Of a stretch of DNA of 64,000 nt, positions 10,804 through 21,845 are shown one piece after another (position 1 is the first letter of the stretch; every line of letters begins with the position of its first letter). Source of the DNA: Portunus trituberculatus (Eukaryota; Arthropoda; Malacostraca; Decapoda; Portunidae). Below the pieces are notes generated by a model. The model did not search any database and had not been told where the DNA came from. It saw nothing but the letters and a program-made list of their open reading frames with translations. The stretch spans positions 19,327,844 through 19,391,843 of the forward strand of contig NC_059289.1 in NCBI RefSeq assembly GCF_017591435.1. The letters run 5' to 3'. The translations under genes were made by a program, and so were the position numbers.

Positions 10804-13800
10804 CAGTAAGTCCTCGTTATACGGTAGTTCTTTATCCAGTAAACTCACAGTTACGGTATTTGGAAATTACTACCCTCAACTCGATATAAGGTAAGAAAAA
10901 TTCACAGATACGGTATTCACTCATGTCATCCCAGGGCCCCAGCGCGGGGGAGCAGGGGTGATAACATCATCCATGCCACACCTCCCCGCCACTCACTGTA
11001 CTGACTTTAACTTGACCATCCTTGGAGCCTGTTATCTCTTCTTCTCGCCCCCCTTTTTTTTTTTAACTGCATTAAATATTACTTACATGCATTACTAATT
11101 AGATGAATAAATGGAATATTAAACGGTCTACTGTAAGCATAAATATATTCATAATAATTATGGCAAACAGTAGTCAAAATACAAAGAAAAATTAAGTTCA
11201 CACCATTCATAATGTTCGCATAAATATTCAATATTTGTTATTGAATATAAACCACTTAATCATAACATAAACAAGAAAGAAAAACAGGTAATATAGTCCT
11301 AATGAAAAAATAAACTACATATCATTCATGTGGTCAGTTTCATTAGCTTTATGTTTTGACTTTGCATGACATGTTTTTTTTTATTTGTCTTAATGTTATT
11401 ATTTAGATTCCTAAATTTAAAGTACACATAATTTGGCAAAAAATTATATGACATTAGTGAAAACGAGCTGGGGCTGAAACTGAAGTAGGCTATATAGCAC
11501 TATAATATAAGCAGTACAGAGGCATACAATAATCATTTAGAAAATTCATCAATTTAATCTACCTTGAGGTAAATTAAGGGATGGAACTGCGGTATCTGTC
11601 AGTCGCTTGTAACTCTTGGGGGCTTCAGTGCGATACTTTAAATCATCCTTGTAGTCAGAACGTCCCACCAAGTCAGCTGTCAGTGAGCACTGAGCTAGGG
11701 TGGCGCGAAAAGCGTGACATGGATGATGTCACAATAACAATCAGTCTCTTCCCACATTTCCCATTGAACACAAGTGAAATCCTTACATGTTTTTTGTGGA
11801 TATTATCACGACGCACAGTGATGCACCGATAATGGCCCCAACACATTCTGCAGACACTGCTGGAGTTGACAAGGCAAAGCAAAAAAGAAGTAGTCTGACA
11901 TTGGAGGTAAAATTAGATATTTTGAAGAGGAAACATAAGGGAGAAGGTACATCTGCCATAGGTAGAAACTTGGGCCTAGCCCAGTCGACAGTCTGGATGG
12001 TGTTAAAGAATCATGAGGCTATAAAAAAAGCTGCGGGAAATGCAAAGGATTTGCAGAGCAAATTGCTAACAAAACACCGTGAGCCAACAATGGATAAGAT
12101 GGAAAGATTGCTCAAAATTTGGGTTGACAACCAGAATCGTCAAAATATTGATCTGTCTTTGAATTTAATCTGTTAGAAAGCGCTGTCCATTATTGAAAGA
12201 CTGAAGGTAGAAATGGGAGTGGAAGACTTTGAATTTAAAGCAAGCAAAGGATGGTTTGATAAATTCAGGCGACGTTCAACTCTCCATAATATCAAGATAA
12301 CAGGTGAGGCTACTAGTTCTGACAAAGAAGCTGCAGACAAATTCAAGCCAGAATTAGAAAAGTGCATTGAAGAGAAAGGCTACAGCAAGAAACATGTTAT
12401 AAATTATGATGAAACAGGACTTTATTGGAAGAGGATGACCAGTAAGACTTATATTGACAAGGAAGAAAAAAGTGCGAAGGGGTTTAAAGCTTCCAAGGAC
12501 CGCTTAACACTGTTACTTGGAGGCAATGCAGAAGGGAATTTGAAGGTAAAGCCACTCCTCATATACCATTCTGAAAACCCTAGAGCATTCAAGGGGTTAA
12601 TGAAGCAATATTTACCTGTGGTATTGAAATCAAATCCAAAGGCATGGCTGACCACTTCAGTGCACCAGGACTATTTCACATCATATCTGTCTCCAGCTCT
12701 TAAGGAGTATGCATCAGCTAACAACATTGCCAACCAAATCTTACTGATAGTTGACACTGCTCCCAGCCACAAGGGCCATGGAAGACTGGGCGGAGAATAT
12801 TGAGGTGATGTTCCTCCCCCCCAAACACCACAGCTCTGATCCAAACGACAGTCATCAAGACATTTAAAGTCATCTTGGGATGAAGTGAAGACGTCTACCA
12901 TGAACATGGCGTGGAATAAAGTATGGCCAGAATGCGTGCATGACTTCCCAGGCTTTGCTGAAGACGACATCAGTGTGATCAGAAATGACATAGTAAATCT
13001 GTGCCATAGGGCTGGCTTTGATGAATATGATGATGATGATGTTCAAGGTCTTTTGGAAAGCCATGCTAAACCTCTCTAAAATGATGAACTTATAGAGCAA
13101 GACAAGGCATCACAGGAGACAGAAAAAGAGGGAGGCGAGGAAGAACCTGTGCATGGCCTGGACATCAAAACTCTTAGAGAATGTCTCGGTGGTATCGAAA
13201 AATTCTGGAAACTGAAGGAACGTGACCCAAATCTTGCCAGGAGTAGCAAAGTGGCTCATGACGTAGAGAAAAGCGTCAAGATTTATCAAGAAATCTATGA
13301 TGAAAAAACAAAGAAAAACCAGTCCTCCACCTACTCGTTCTTCAAGCCAGTCAGACACACCATCCCTGTCACACCTGCCGACCCTGCTACAGCTGGCCAT
13401 TCCTCATCCACTACCGATGGTTCTACAGCTGGCCCTTCCTCCATATCCTCTTTCTTCAAACCAGTGAAATGTGCCGACCCTGCTACAGCTGGCCCTTCCA
13501 CATCTGCTCCCGACAGTGCAGACGACGACATCTTACCCTCGTCTGCCCACACAGTAGAAGATGAGTAAGGGCTGAAATCTCTACTGTCCCTTAGCCTCAG
13601 GAGGGACATCATCTGATAGAATACATGGCGAGTGAAAGGTAAATAAAAACGTTTTCTGTTTATTTCTTTTGTGCAGTACTTTACATTTTTTTTTTTTTTT
13701 TAATGACAATTTTCATGTATTTTCATTTCTGTATGGGTGACTTTTGATGTGCTGGAACGCATTTCCTGTTATTACATGTTATAATGGGTTCGGTATACGG

Positions 13801-13862
13801 TAAATTCGATTTTCGGTAAGGTTTCCAGGTACGCATATATACAGTATAACGAGGACTTACTG
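10804..13862 (+). mobile_element. Tg-B copy 1: Tigger transposon with transposase remains
   Basis: Termini are CAGTAAGTCCTCGTTATACG on the left and its inverted counterpart on the right, flanked by TA at 10802-10803 and 13863-13864. Length is 3059 bp, close to autonomous Tigger elements. The interior encodes a pogo/Tigger transposase pseudogene. The right 250 bp and left 120 bp reappear in the MITE at 28529-29052. The element interrupts the RT of LINE-A, whose reading continues on both sides. Confidence 0.93.
11832..13568 (+). pseudogene. Tigger/pogo DDE transposase
   Basis: The start is the ATG at 11832 (MAPTHSADT). The N-terminal part is a CENP-B-like helix-turn-helix ('KRSSLTLEVKLDILKRKHKG', then 'GRNLGLAQSTVWMVLKN'). 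A second HTH domain follows with 'GWFDKFRRR' at about 12252. The DDE core has the first Asp in 'INYDETGLYWKRM' (about 12400) and the second in 'ILLIVDTAPSHKGH' (12741-12782). The third acidic residue is lost in a frame-shifted 'LPPNTTALIQ' region near 12810. A stop at 12174-12176 and another near 12801 break the frame. The C-terminal Ser/Thr-rich tail ends at 13568. It would cut and paste Tg-B at TA. Confidence 0.9.
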
Positions 13863-14655
13863 TACAAGTTCAATAAATGAAGAGAAAGTTCCACTAGAAT
13901 GGAAAAGGGCCAATGTAATTCCAATATTTAAAAGAAGAAAGGCAACCGAACCACTAAACTACAAACCAGTGTTACTTACAAGTATCTTGGGGAAGTTCTG
14001 TGAAATAATTACCAAAGAAAATGGGTTAAATTTCTAGAAGAGGAGCAAGTCTTATCAAACAGACAATTTGGGTTCAGAACAGGGAGGTCATGTGTGTCAA
14101 ACTTATTAAGCTTCTACTTGAGAGTTATTGCAGGACTTGAAAACAGAGACGGATGGGTGGACACATCATACCTGGATATTAAAAAGGCTTTTGATAAAGT
14201 CCCTCATGAAAGACTACTTTGGAAACAAGAGAGCATAGGAGGACTTTGCTAGAATGGACAAGAGATTACTTGAAGGATAGAAAAATGAGAACTGTAACTA
14301 GCGGAGTGCCACAAGGATCAGTGTTAGCCCCTATTATGTTTCAGATTTATGTAAATGACATTCACATTGGGGTAAACAGTTACATAAATTTATTTGCTGA
14401 TGATGCAAAGCTCCTACGAGTTATCAAAACCAGAGAGGACTGTCAGCTATTGCAGGAAGATATAAACAAGATCTATGAGTGAAGCAGGAAGTGAAAATTG
14501 GAGTTTAATGCCAAGAAATGTCACATAATGGAACTAGCAAAGAGTAAGAGAAGACCAGTATGGAACTATTTGATGGAAGAGGAACAAATAATGAAGAATA
14601 AAGAGGAAAAAGATCTGGGAGTGATCATACAGGAAAATCTGAGCCCTGAAAAACA
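13863..14655 (+). pseudogene. LINE-A segment 3: reverse transcriptase
   Basis: RT coding resumes with 'EKVPLEWKRANVIPIFK', then 'QFGFRTGRSCVSNLLSFY', 'YLDIKKAFDKVPHERLL', 'SGVPQGSVLAPIMFQIYVND' and the catalytic 'LFADDAKLL' (about 14391-14417). It continues to 'KEEKDLGVIIQENLSPEKHI'. This is the same order as LINE-B (CR1/Jockey-like). Small frame changes occur near 14130, 14210 and 14480. The sequence stops at about 14655 where a LINE-C fragment begins, and the 3' end of LINE-A is absent. Confidence 0.88.
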
Positions 14656-15305
14656 TATATGCGATTTTTTTTTTATGAGGGAAAAGTGCCAGCCAAGGGA
14701 AAAAAAGCTCACTTGAGTGCTGACTCTCTACAAAGGGAAAAACGTCAGCCAAAATTAAGGAGCAAATGCCTCGATACCTCCCTCTTAAAAGAAGACAAGT
14801 CGTTGGAAGTTGGAAATACAGATACAGGGAGGGAGTTCCAGAGTTTACCAGTGAAAGGTATGAATGATTGAGAGTACTGGTTAACTCTTGCGTTAGGGAG
14901 TTGGACAAAATAGGGACAAGAGGAAGAAAAAACCCTTGTGCAGTGAGATCGCAGGAGGAGGGGAGCCATACAGTTAACAAGATCAGTAGAACAGTTAGCA
15001 TGAAAATAGCGATAAAAGATAGAAAGAAATGCAACATTTCAGTGGTGAGAGAGAGGCTAAAGAAAGTTAGTCACAAGAGGGGAGTTGATGAAACGAAAAG
15101 CTTTTGATTCCACCTTATCTAGTAAAACTAACCCCTCAAACACGCGAAGAGTACTCCATACAGGGGCAGATAAGGCCCTTATATAGAGTAAGCAGTTGGA
15201 GAGGTAAGAAAAACTGCCGGAGATGCCTCAGAATGCCTAAGTTCATAGAAGCTGTTTTAGCAAGAGATAAGATGTGAAGTTTCCGGTTAAAACTGTCAAC
15301 TTTTG
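14656..15305 (-). mobile_element. LINE-C copy 1: 3' fragment
   Basis: On the minus strand this is the 3' end of a LINE. Recognisable pieces are 'SFIPFTGKLWNSLPVSVFP' and 'SSFKREVSRHLLLNFG' (about 14870-14745), followed by non-coding sequence with '...CAAGTGAGC' near the end. It is a close relative of LINE-C copy 2 (32823-33640). It lies against LINE-A in the opposite orientation, so it is an insertion into, or a truncation point of, LINE-A. Confidence 0.8.
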
Positions 15306-16028
15306 TTGCCGTGAATTACTAATGAAATACGGCGGTATTTCATTAGTAATTGACTATCACTCACTGCCACGGAGTCCAGGATATTCTCATGGCATGAGCG
15401 TATATGAATACTAAGACATGATATCCATTATAGCAGGCAATAGAGGAGTGAAAACAAATTTAATATTGTGGTGAAAGACAACACGCCAAACTAAAAAGGT
15501 CACAAGAAGAGGAAGTGTCCAAGTCGCCGGAATCTCCGCCGTCTGTGGCCGATCTCATTATCTCTGCTTTATTTTTTGGTATTCCATATAAGATTTCACT
15601 TTATGCATTACAAAACAATCCTTTCTTGGGGGCAAGGTTTGTAAAAAGCTAATAGAAATGTTGTTTTGTGAACATATATGCATATACGTATAAGACAGTA
15701 ACGTGTTGCCAGCAACTTCAGAGCAACCTTGTCACTGTCCCTCCAAGCGTTCATGGAAGCCGTTTCGCGGCAGGAGGTTGCTCTGAGGTTGTTAAAGAAT
15801 CTTGGATCCAGCTCCAGGAGCGCTAGAGACAGGCAGGGAGCCAGACAATCACAGTGAAGCTGCCGTGTTCGGTCCCTAACCCAGCAAATTCAAACCAAGA
15901 AAATTCGTTAAAACGGATGTGGTTGTGCGTTATGCAGACTTTTTGGTCTAACTTTTTATAGTATGTTAAACCGGAAATTCGTTAGACAAATGTTCGTTAA
16001 GCGGAGTATTACTGTATGTATATGTATA

Positions 16029-16993
16029 CAGTAAGGTCCCGGGTTATGTCGGTCTCGAGTTACGTCAAACTCGTAGTTACGTCAGTCCACTAAAAGGCAA
16101 TTGAAGATTAAAAAAAATTTTTAATTTAAAAATCGTACAGCGCAAGATTTATTGTTATTGTTGGCCGCCAGGCGTCACTAGTGGTAACCCGCCACGCCAC
16201 CCACCTCACACTTGAATACAATGACACCCTGCCTCAGTTCCACCACACCATCGCCCCTGGCAAGAGTGATATCCTACTTCTGCGTTTACTGACTCAAGTT
16301 CTTAGTATCTTGCTCAATGGCACCAAAGAGAAAACTCCTTAGTGACAGCAGTGATGCTAAGAAAAGGAAAACCAATACGCTACAAGAAAAAGTGGACATA
16401 ATTCAAAGACATGAGAAGGGAGGCAGCAGCTGTGTGTGAGGGAGTGAAGAAGAAAATGGGAAGCCCGTTACCATGACAACGGGGAGGTTGATGACCTTGA
16501 GGGCTCGCGCACCCACCATCGCAACAATAACAACTCCGGAGCCTTCGCCTGGGCCACACGACACTCGCAGCTCACTAGCACCGTCTGCACCTGTCTGCTG
16601 ATCCCTATTGCCCTTTCCTATTGCATTTCCTGCTCCACTGCCCACGCTTCTACTCCCACCGCACTGCACTACGCTCCCAGCTGTCCGCCCTGGGCGTCAC
16701 AACATTCGACCTGCCCACCCTCCTGGCGGCCTCAGGCGTCCACCCCTCTCGGCAACCTGCAGTCCTAAGCGTTCACGGCCCTAATCAACAACAAAAACAA
16801 GCTTGTGTTTCATATTCCTACATAGTTGTAAATAATATAACAATATAACCTTTTACTTACCTGAATGACCATAAACAATAATTGGTTGAAAACTCGATAA
16901 TATGCTTTGAAATGTACAGAAATTCGAGTTACGTATAAAATCAACTTATGTCATGTTTCAGGAACGTAACTGACATAAACCGAGACCTTACTG
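16029..16993 (+). mobile_element. Tg-C copy 1: Tigger-like MITE with a captured LINE tail
   Basis: Ends are CAGTAAGGTCCCGGGTTATG and its inverted partner, flanked by TA at 16027-16028 and 16994-16995. A second copy in opposite orientation is at 50527-51476. An ATG at 16319 opens 'MAPKRKLLSDSSDAKKRK' followed by 'TLQEKVDIIQRHEKGG', a CENP-B-type helix-turn-helix start, after which the transposase is lost. The rest of the interior is LINE 3' sequence. Confidence 0.85.
16527..16796 (+). pseudogene. LINE 3' fragment inside Tg-C copy 1
   Basis: Translation of this segment in pieces gives 'LRLGHTTL', 'HRLHLSADPYCP', 'CPRFYSHRTALRSQL' and 'GVTTFDLPTLLAASGV'. This is the C-terminal zinc-knuckle region that follows RNase H in the LINE seen at 49500-50090. 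It ends with a CAA-rich tail. The same fragment sits at the same place in Tg-C copy 2 (about 50745-50995, minus strand), so it was amplified as part of the MITE. Confidence 0.8.
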
Positions 16994-17284
16994 TATATGT
17001 ATATGTAGTAATACTCCGCTTAACGACAGGATGATGAGATCGGCCACAGACGGCGGAGACTCTGGCGACTTGGTCACTACTTCTTCTTGTGACCCTTTTA
17101 GCTTGGCGTGTTGTCTTTCACCATGATATTAAATTTGTTTTCACTCCTCTATTGCCTGCTATAATGGATGTCATATCTTAGTATTCATATATGCTCATGC
17201 CATGAGGATAACCTGGACTCCGTGACAGTGAGTGATAGTGAATTACTAATGAAATACTGCGGTATTTCATTAGTAATTCACGGT

Positions 17285-17611
17285 GATAAAAATTGACGGA
17301 AAAGTACTAGTGTGATGCCGCCTTTACTGTTGGGTGTACATCCCACCACCCCTTGTACTGCTTATGTACTATTTTTTGTTCCAAATTATACATTTAATGT
17401 GCTTTCATTCATTGTTTACTTACCCATTTGGGTTTGGGTTATGTACAAGTTTTTTCTCAATTTATAAGGGGTTGGGAGAGGAAATTCTGCGTATCCGGAT
17501 ATTTCGCATATCCACCATGGTCTTGGCTGCTATAATCTGAATATGCGGGCGATTACTGTATATGCAACTCACTCTATAAGTTACCAAGTTATCTTAATAG
17601 TAAAACGGATT
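17285..17611. other. Unassigned spacer with a Tigger-like end
   Basis: No gene is recognised. The stretch TATCCGGATATTTCGCATATCC and the end GCGGGCGATTACTG followed by TA (17548-17563) look like the terminal repeat of a further pogo-type element. Its other end was not found. Confidence 0.4.
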
Positions 17612-17830
17612 TTTCAAAGTAAAAATTTTTTTTGTGAATATACTTACCCATATGTAATTACATATGCCTATATGCCATTACTCCCACATTCAACACTGAA
17701 AATCAACCAGCACCTTTATAAAGAGATTGTGCCTATAAAAGTACAACATCACCTCCGTGCGCATGCGCACCAGGAACCACCAGCCCAGCTGGCCATCAAC
17801 CTCAGATCCTTTCTGCCAGAATTGACAGAA
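17612..17830. repeat. DIRS-A inverted terminal repeat (left)
   Basis: Inverted match to 25858-26039, clearest over the GGCCAGCTGGGCTGGTGGTT segment and the TGCTGGTTGATTTTC segment. The extreme outer 17612-17665 is complementary to the first half of the internal complementary region. Confidence 0.9.
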
Positions 17831-17865
17831 ACACAGAGTGGAGGGAGGAAGGTAACCTCTTAATA

Positions 17866-17955
17866 TGTAATTACATATGGGTAAGTATATTCACAAAATA
17901 AGTTTTTACTTTGAAATACTATTTTGTTGTTACATATACTAATTACCCATATGTG
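17866..17955. repeat. DIRS-A internal complementary region (first part)
   Basis: Positions 17866-17922 are the inverse complement of the left outer end, and 17923-17955 of the right outer end. The remaining bases (AATTACATATGCC) resume at 20495 after the inserted Tigger. In DIRS replication this region is thought to template joining of the two ends into a circle. Confidence 0.88.
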
Positions 17956-18223
17956 CAGAAGTCCTCGTTTTATGACAGTTTGGTTTACGATAAATTCGCA
18001 GATATGATAGTTGATAATTACTACCATTTTTTTTCAATTTACGATAAAAAATTCAGTTAAGATATCTAAAATTCCCACCAAACCTGTTGCTGTGATTGTG
18101 GCATCGCACCGCAGCCAACTACAAACTAGTCGCTTTCGCGCCGCCACTACAAATACAGTGAAACCTCATGCTCGGTGATATACTTACACTATTCTCCGCA
18201 TTTAAAACCAATCCCTGTCCAAA

Positions 18224-18632
18224 ATGTCACAGAAACGTAATTTAGATTGTGGTGAAGACATCAAGACTCTACAAAAAGTTTTCAGTTTTATTGACTCTGC
18301 AATGGAATTGCTGCAAGAACATGACCCTAACCCCAAAAGAAGTAGCAATGTGGTTAATCAGATGGAACAGGCGATGAAAATCTACAGAGAATCATATGAC
18401 AAGAAACGTAAAAAGGCAAAACAGTCCACAATCACAGCTTTTTTTCAAACCTGTAGCTAGACTATCCACTTCACCCACTGGACCTTCAACTTCATCAATT
18501 AAGCCTAGGTTATCAACTTCAAGTGACCAGTTTGAAGGATATGATTCACTTGCTTCACATTCGGCCGGTGTGTCACCCACTTCATCTGCCACATCAGCTG
18601 ATGATTCTCCCGTGAACCCTCCTTCCGAGTAA
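18224..18632 (+). pseudogene. Tigger transposase C-terminal remnant
   Basis: Translation from 18224 shows 'DIKTLQKVFSFIDSAMELL' and 'ESYDKKRKKAKQSTITAFF', parallel to 'DIKTLRECLGGIEKFWKL' and 'YQEIYDEKTKKNQSSTYSFF' in the Tg-B transposase (13167-13340). After a one-base shift near 18450 it continues as a Ser/Thr/Pro-rich tail ending at 18632. The DNA-binding and DDE parts are absent, so the copy is non-autonomous. Confidence 0.8.
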
Positions 18633-18910
18633 GGCAGGCGAGGTCCCTGCTGTCCCTTAGCCTTGGGAGGGACAGAGGAAGGGCACAAATAGTCCTCTAG
18701 CCTTGAAGAGGACCTATACAGAAGATTAACATTATGAAAGCTAAGCAAAACAGTATTCTTGTTATTCAATTTTTTTCTGGTAATACATAGCTTGTCCAAT
18801 TGGTTTACTTTTTTCAATTGACTTCCGTACTGAGCTGGAACGTATTCCTATCTAATACATGTAAAAACGGTTTCAGTTTACGCTAATTTCGCTTTACGAT
18901 AAGGTTTTAA

Positions 18911-20453
18911 GGGCAGCGTCTGGTTTAGAGACCGAAAATATGTTAAAAATAACGTTTTTTGTGTAAAAAATATATGTGGTAGGTACACATGTTAGCTATT
19001 ATTTCACGAAGTTTGATGGCAAAACACGCATTGATTTCCGTTTAAATGCCATTTAAATGTCCTGTACTCAACCACGTGCATTTGTTAACATAAGCAGAAT
19101 AAGTTGTTTTTTTCTCAAAAATATTAAAAAAAAGGCAAAAATCTTAACTATTTTGATGGACATGATACGGCAACACTGAAAGTCTATGAGTGGCATCAAC
19201 CAAGGCACAGCGAGATTCAGTAGTGGGAAAGCTATCAGAGAGAGACGTTGTTGCTGCGTCTCTCGCTACCTGCCCTTCACTCTACTAAACAGCACGTAAT
19301 TTAGTTACTGCATCCTGCTTTTCACTTATTGCCAACCATGGGACAGGTGTTGAAGAAGAATAAGGAAAGTAAGGATGCCTGGAATATGAGTATGGAAGCA
19401 CAAAGAATAGAATAAAGTGTGTTGAACCTGACACCTCAGATGCTCCAGTACATATTCTCACGTCACCCACCACCATCACCCTCACCACCGCCACACCACA
19501 TCTCACGCAGAACAAAGACAAGGAAATAAATAAGAAAAGGCCTCATAACTCACAATTAGAAAAGCTCTTCTACAAAATAATGAGAAAGGAAATGAAGATG
19601 CGGATAGTGACAACGAGCTTGTCATGTTGACGAAAAGGAGGCTGAAAAATCTTCTTTCCTTGCGTTCTTCATGCCCAAATCCTGCCTTTGACTACAGTTT
19701 CGAGCCTGATGTATATGAGAACACCATAACTATGCACTGCACAACATGCAACTTCAAGAACACATCACAACCAGAAAAAGTGAGAGCTGGACACCGGATG
19801 AAAAGCCTCTTCACGACCAACATATCACTGACAGGAGGGGACTAAGAGCCTCATACACATCTAATTGTATTATGAGATTGTAGATAATAAAAAAGAACAT
19901 AGAGTAAACCTGAATAAACTTCCTAATGTGTTATAACAGGATCGAGATCGATCGATAAACTTTATATCATGTTATTCCCCTTCTAAAATCTATTTTGCAG
20001 CCAATTTTAGCCTGATTTCAATTAAATAATAACTAAAAAGGAGAGGAATACTTCTTCTTTCAATTCACGTTGCTATTTTTTAATGTATGTGACCTGTAAT
20101 TTTGTATAAATATTTTTTGGTCAAAAAAAAAGTTTAAAAAAATAGATTTTGAAGAAAAATTCATAAAACAAAAACAAAAGATGATATAAAAAATCTAATG
20201 ACGTAGAAACATTTCATAAGATAATGCATCTTTGCCATAAGAAAATGAAGGTTATGGAGCAAATAATAAGGCCAGAATAACACTCATAAGTTTTAGTTGA
20301 AATTGTAATTGCATGGCGGGATTGAGGACTAAAATGGGGATGAATGTCTAATATTGATGAACATGTTCCCAATACTTCACAACATAAAAATCAGAGTGTT
20401 TCATGAATATTTACTGGAGATATGACAACACCGATCTAAACCGGACGCTCCCC
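18911..20453 (+). mobile_element. TTAA-flanked DNA transposon, family uncertain
   Basis: The ends GGGCAGCGTCTGGTTTAGAG and (inverted right end) GGGGAGCGTCCGGTTTAGAT are imperfect inverted repeats. TTAA occurs on both sides (18907-18910 and 20454-20457). The size is 1543 bp. The interior holds one short reading frame with a paired-cysteine motif (19624-19845), preceded by broken frames rich in Lys. The TTAA target fits Kolobok or piggyBac. The CxxC-containing product leans towards Kolobok-like transposases (inference). Confidence 0.7.
19624..19845 (+). pseudogene. Possible N-terminal part of a Kolobok-like transposase
   Basis: The 73-residue frame contains 'RSSCPNPAFDYSFEPDVYEN' followed by 'MHCTTCNFKNTS', two Cys motifs in the style of a zinc-binding region before a transposase core. 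Upstream, 19337-19420 opens another Met frame that breaks early. No catalytic core follows. The identity is weak. Confidence 0.4.
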
Positions 20454-20767
20454 TTAATGAACGTATTTCTATCGTAAATCGGGGACTTACTGTAATTACA
20501 TATGCCAGATTCCCAAGTATAGGTGGGAGGGTGTAACAGAAACCCGAAGATGGAAGACATGATCTCCAAAATTGCCAAAACCCTGAAAATTGAAAAATAA
20601 TGTATCCGTAAATCTTATTGCTGACAACAAGGAAAATCCAGAAAGAAAACTGAACCAGCATCAGTGAACAATCCTCAGTGCCAAAACTAATGACCCAAGG
20701 GAAAAAGTATATAAATACTTATGAGTATCATACTGTAGGTAAAAGGAGGCAAAGGTGGTCATACTCT

Positions 20768-21714
20768 ACCATGTACCAGCCTTGAGAACCAAGTCTAGAC
20801 TCTTAACTTTTCTAAAGAAAACACTGGTCGCAATAGCCCGAACCTCATGGGCGTTCACTTTCAAAAGGCGCAACTCCTCCTCAGAGACACTCACATAGGC
20901 CCTCTGAATTACCTGACAAATCCACTTAGACAAGGTACAAGGGTGGACAGCTCGTCTGGGAAATGAAACCGTGATCAACAACCTATAGCAGGCCGGCCAA
21001 CAATCCCTAGTCCTGCAAAGGTACTCACAGACCATCTGAACCGGAAAAAGAAGGTGGTCTACCTCGTCCTCCCAGACAAAATCAAGAAGAGCAGGAATAG
21101 TGAACTCATTGAAGGAATGCTGGCTCGGACACTGAGTCTTAGCCAGGAAATCAGGGGCAAAGGAAAAGGTCATGGACATCCAGCCTTTGGAGTGACACAC
21201 CTCAGCCGACAGGCCGTGAAGCCCACTAACCCAACAAGCCGAAGCGATTGTCAAAAGAAACATGGTCTTAAGTGAGACACCTCTCAGCGAGGCTGTCCGC
21301 AAGGACTCATAAGGAGGACGTAACAAGGACCGAAGGACCAGAGAAAGGTCCCAAGCAGGTAATTGAGGCAAACGAGGTGGACAAGAGACCACAAAGGAGC
21401 GGAAGAGAAGAAAGGTCTGAATCAGTGGAAAGGTCTATGCCTGAGTGACACAGAACAGGAACTATGGCACAACAATAACCCCTAATCGCTAACATTGACA
21501 GGCGCTTAGACTCAAAAAGGAAAAGGAAAAAATCTGCCAGCTGCACTAGAGGCAGAGCATGGGTCCAAACCCCTCGACTCACACCAATCACAAAAGACTC
21601 TCTACTTTGCCTGGTAAACTGAGGCGGAGGACTGTCTGACTGGTCGAGACATGAACTTAGCAGCCTTGCACAAAAACCCTCAAGCTTGGAAGAGAATCTG
21701 GAGAGTTGCCACAA
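20768..21714 (-). pseudogene. DIRS-A tyrosine recombinase
   Basis: Reading from about 21714 down, the N-terminal part ends in a frame change near 21390. The C-terminal part contains 'LKTMFLLTIASACWVSGLHGL' (first catalytic Arg region; the usual R is lost in 'ACWVSGLH'), 'VNAHEVRAIATS' (HxxR box, about 20868-20833) and 'LKAGTW'. A TAG (plus strand 20766-20768) then precedes the segment 'SMTTFASFYL', whose Tyr is the expected nucleophile. The stop therefore removes the catalytic Tyr. Confidence 0.88.
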
Positions 21715-21845
21715 GTGAAGATGGAGCTTCTCCAGAGAACCGTGGAAGAGAAGACGGTGAGGTTGTCAAAGGAGAGACTGCCACATGGGAAGAACCCATA
21801 CACACAGCCCGTGACTCACAAACCCTCACTAGAACACGGCGGGTC

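Larger units (their letters stand above)
15309..17284. repeat. Long inverted repeat with terminal palindromes
   Basis: Arms at 15309-15558 and 17041-17284 are inverted copies of each other with scattered mismatches. The outer end of each arm holds a near-perfect palindrome. The right one (17239-17282) has 20-bp arms around a 4-bp centre. Inner ends of both halves (16003-16014 and 17007-17030) carry another TA-flanked terminal repeat, read as CAGTAATACTCCGCTTAACG. The arrangement is best read as two head-to-head copies of one Tigger-like family, the right one internally deleted, with Tg-C copy 1 inserted between them. No coding region is recognised from 15559 to 16014. Confidence 0.7.
17956..20492 (+). 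mobile_element. Tg-B-related Tigger inside DIRS-A
   Basis: The left end CAGAAGTCCTCG and right end CGGGGACTTACTG are relatives of the Tg-B termini (two bases are missing on the left). TA follows on the right at 20493-20494; the left duplicate has decayed to TG. Only the C-terminal part of a transposase remains. The sequence near 18840-18910 matches the Tg-B 3' end and is then split by a TTAA element (18911-20453). The last 35 bp of the Tigger follow at 20458-20492. Confidence 0.85.

Noticed and set aside
17612..17955. A MITE with inverted repeats
   Set aside because: The complementarity pattern (outer ends against an internal region in two halves, plus the distant partner at 25858-26039) is explained by DIRS structure.
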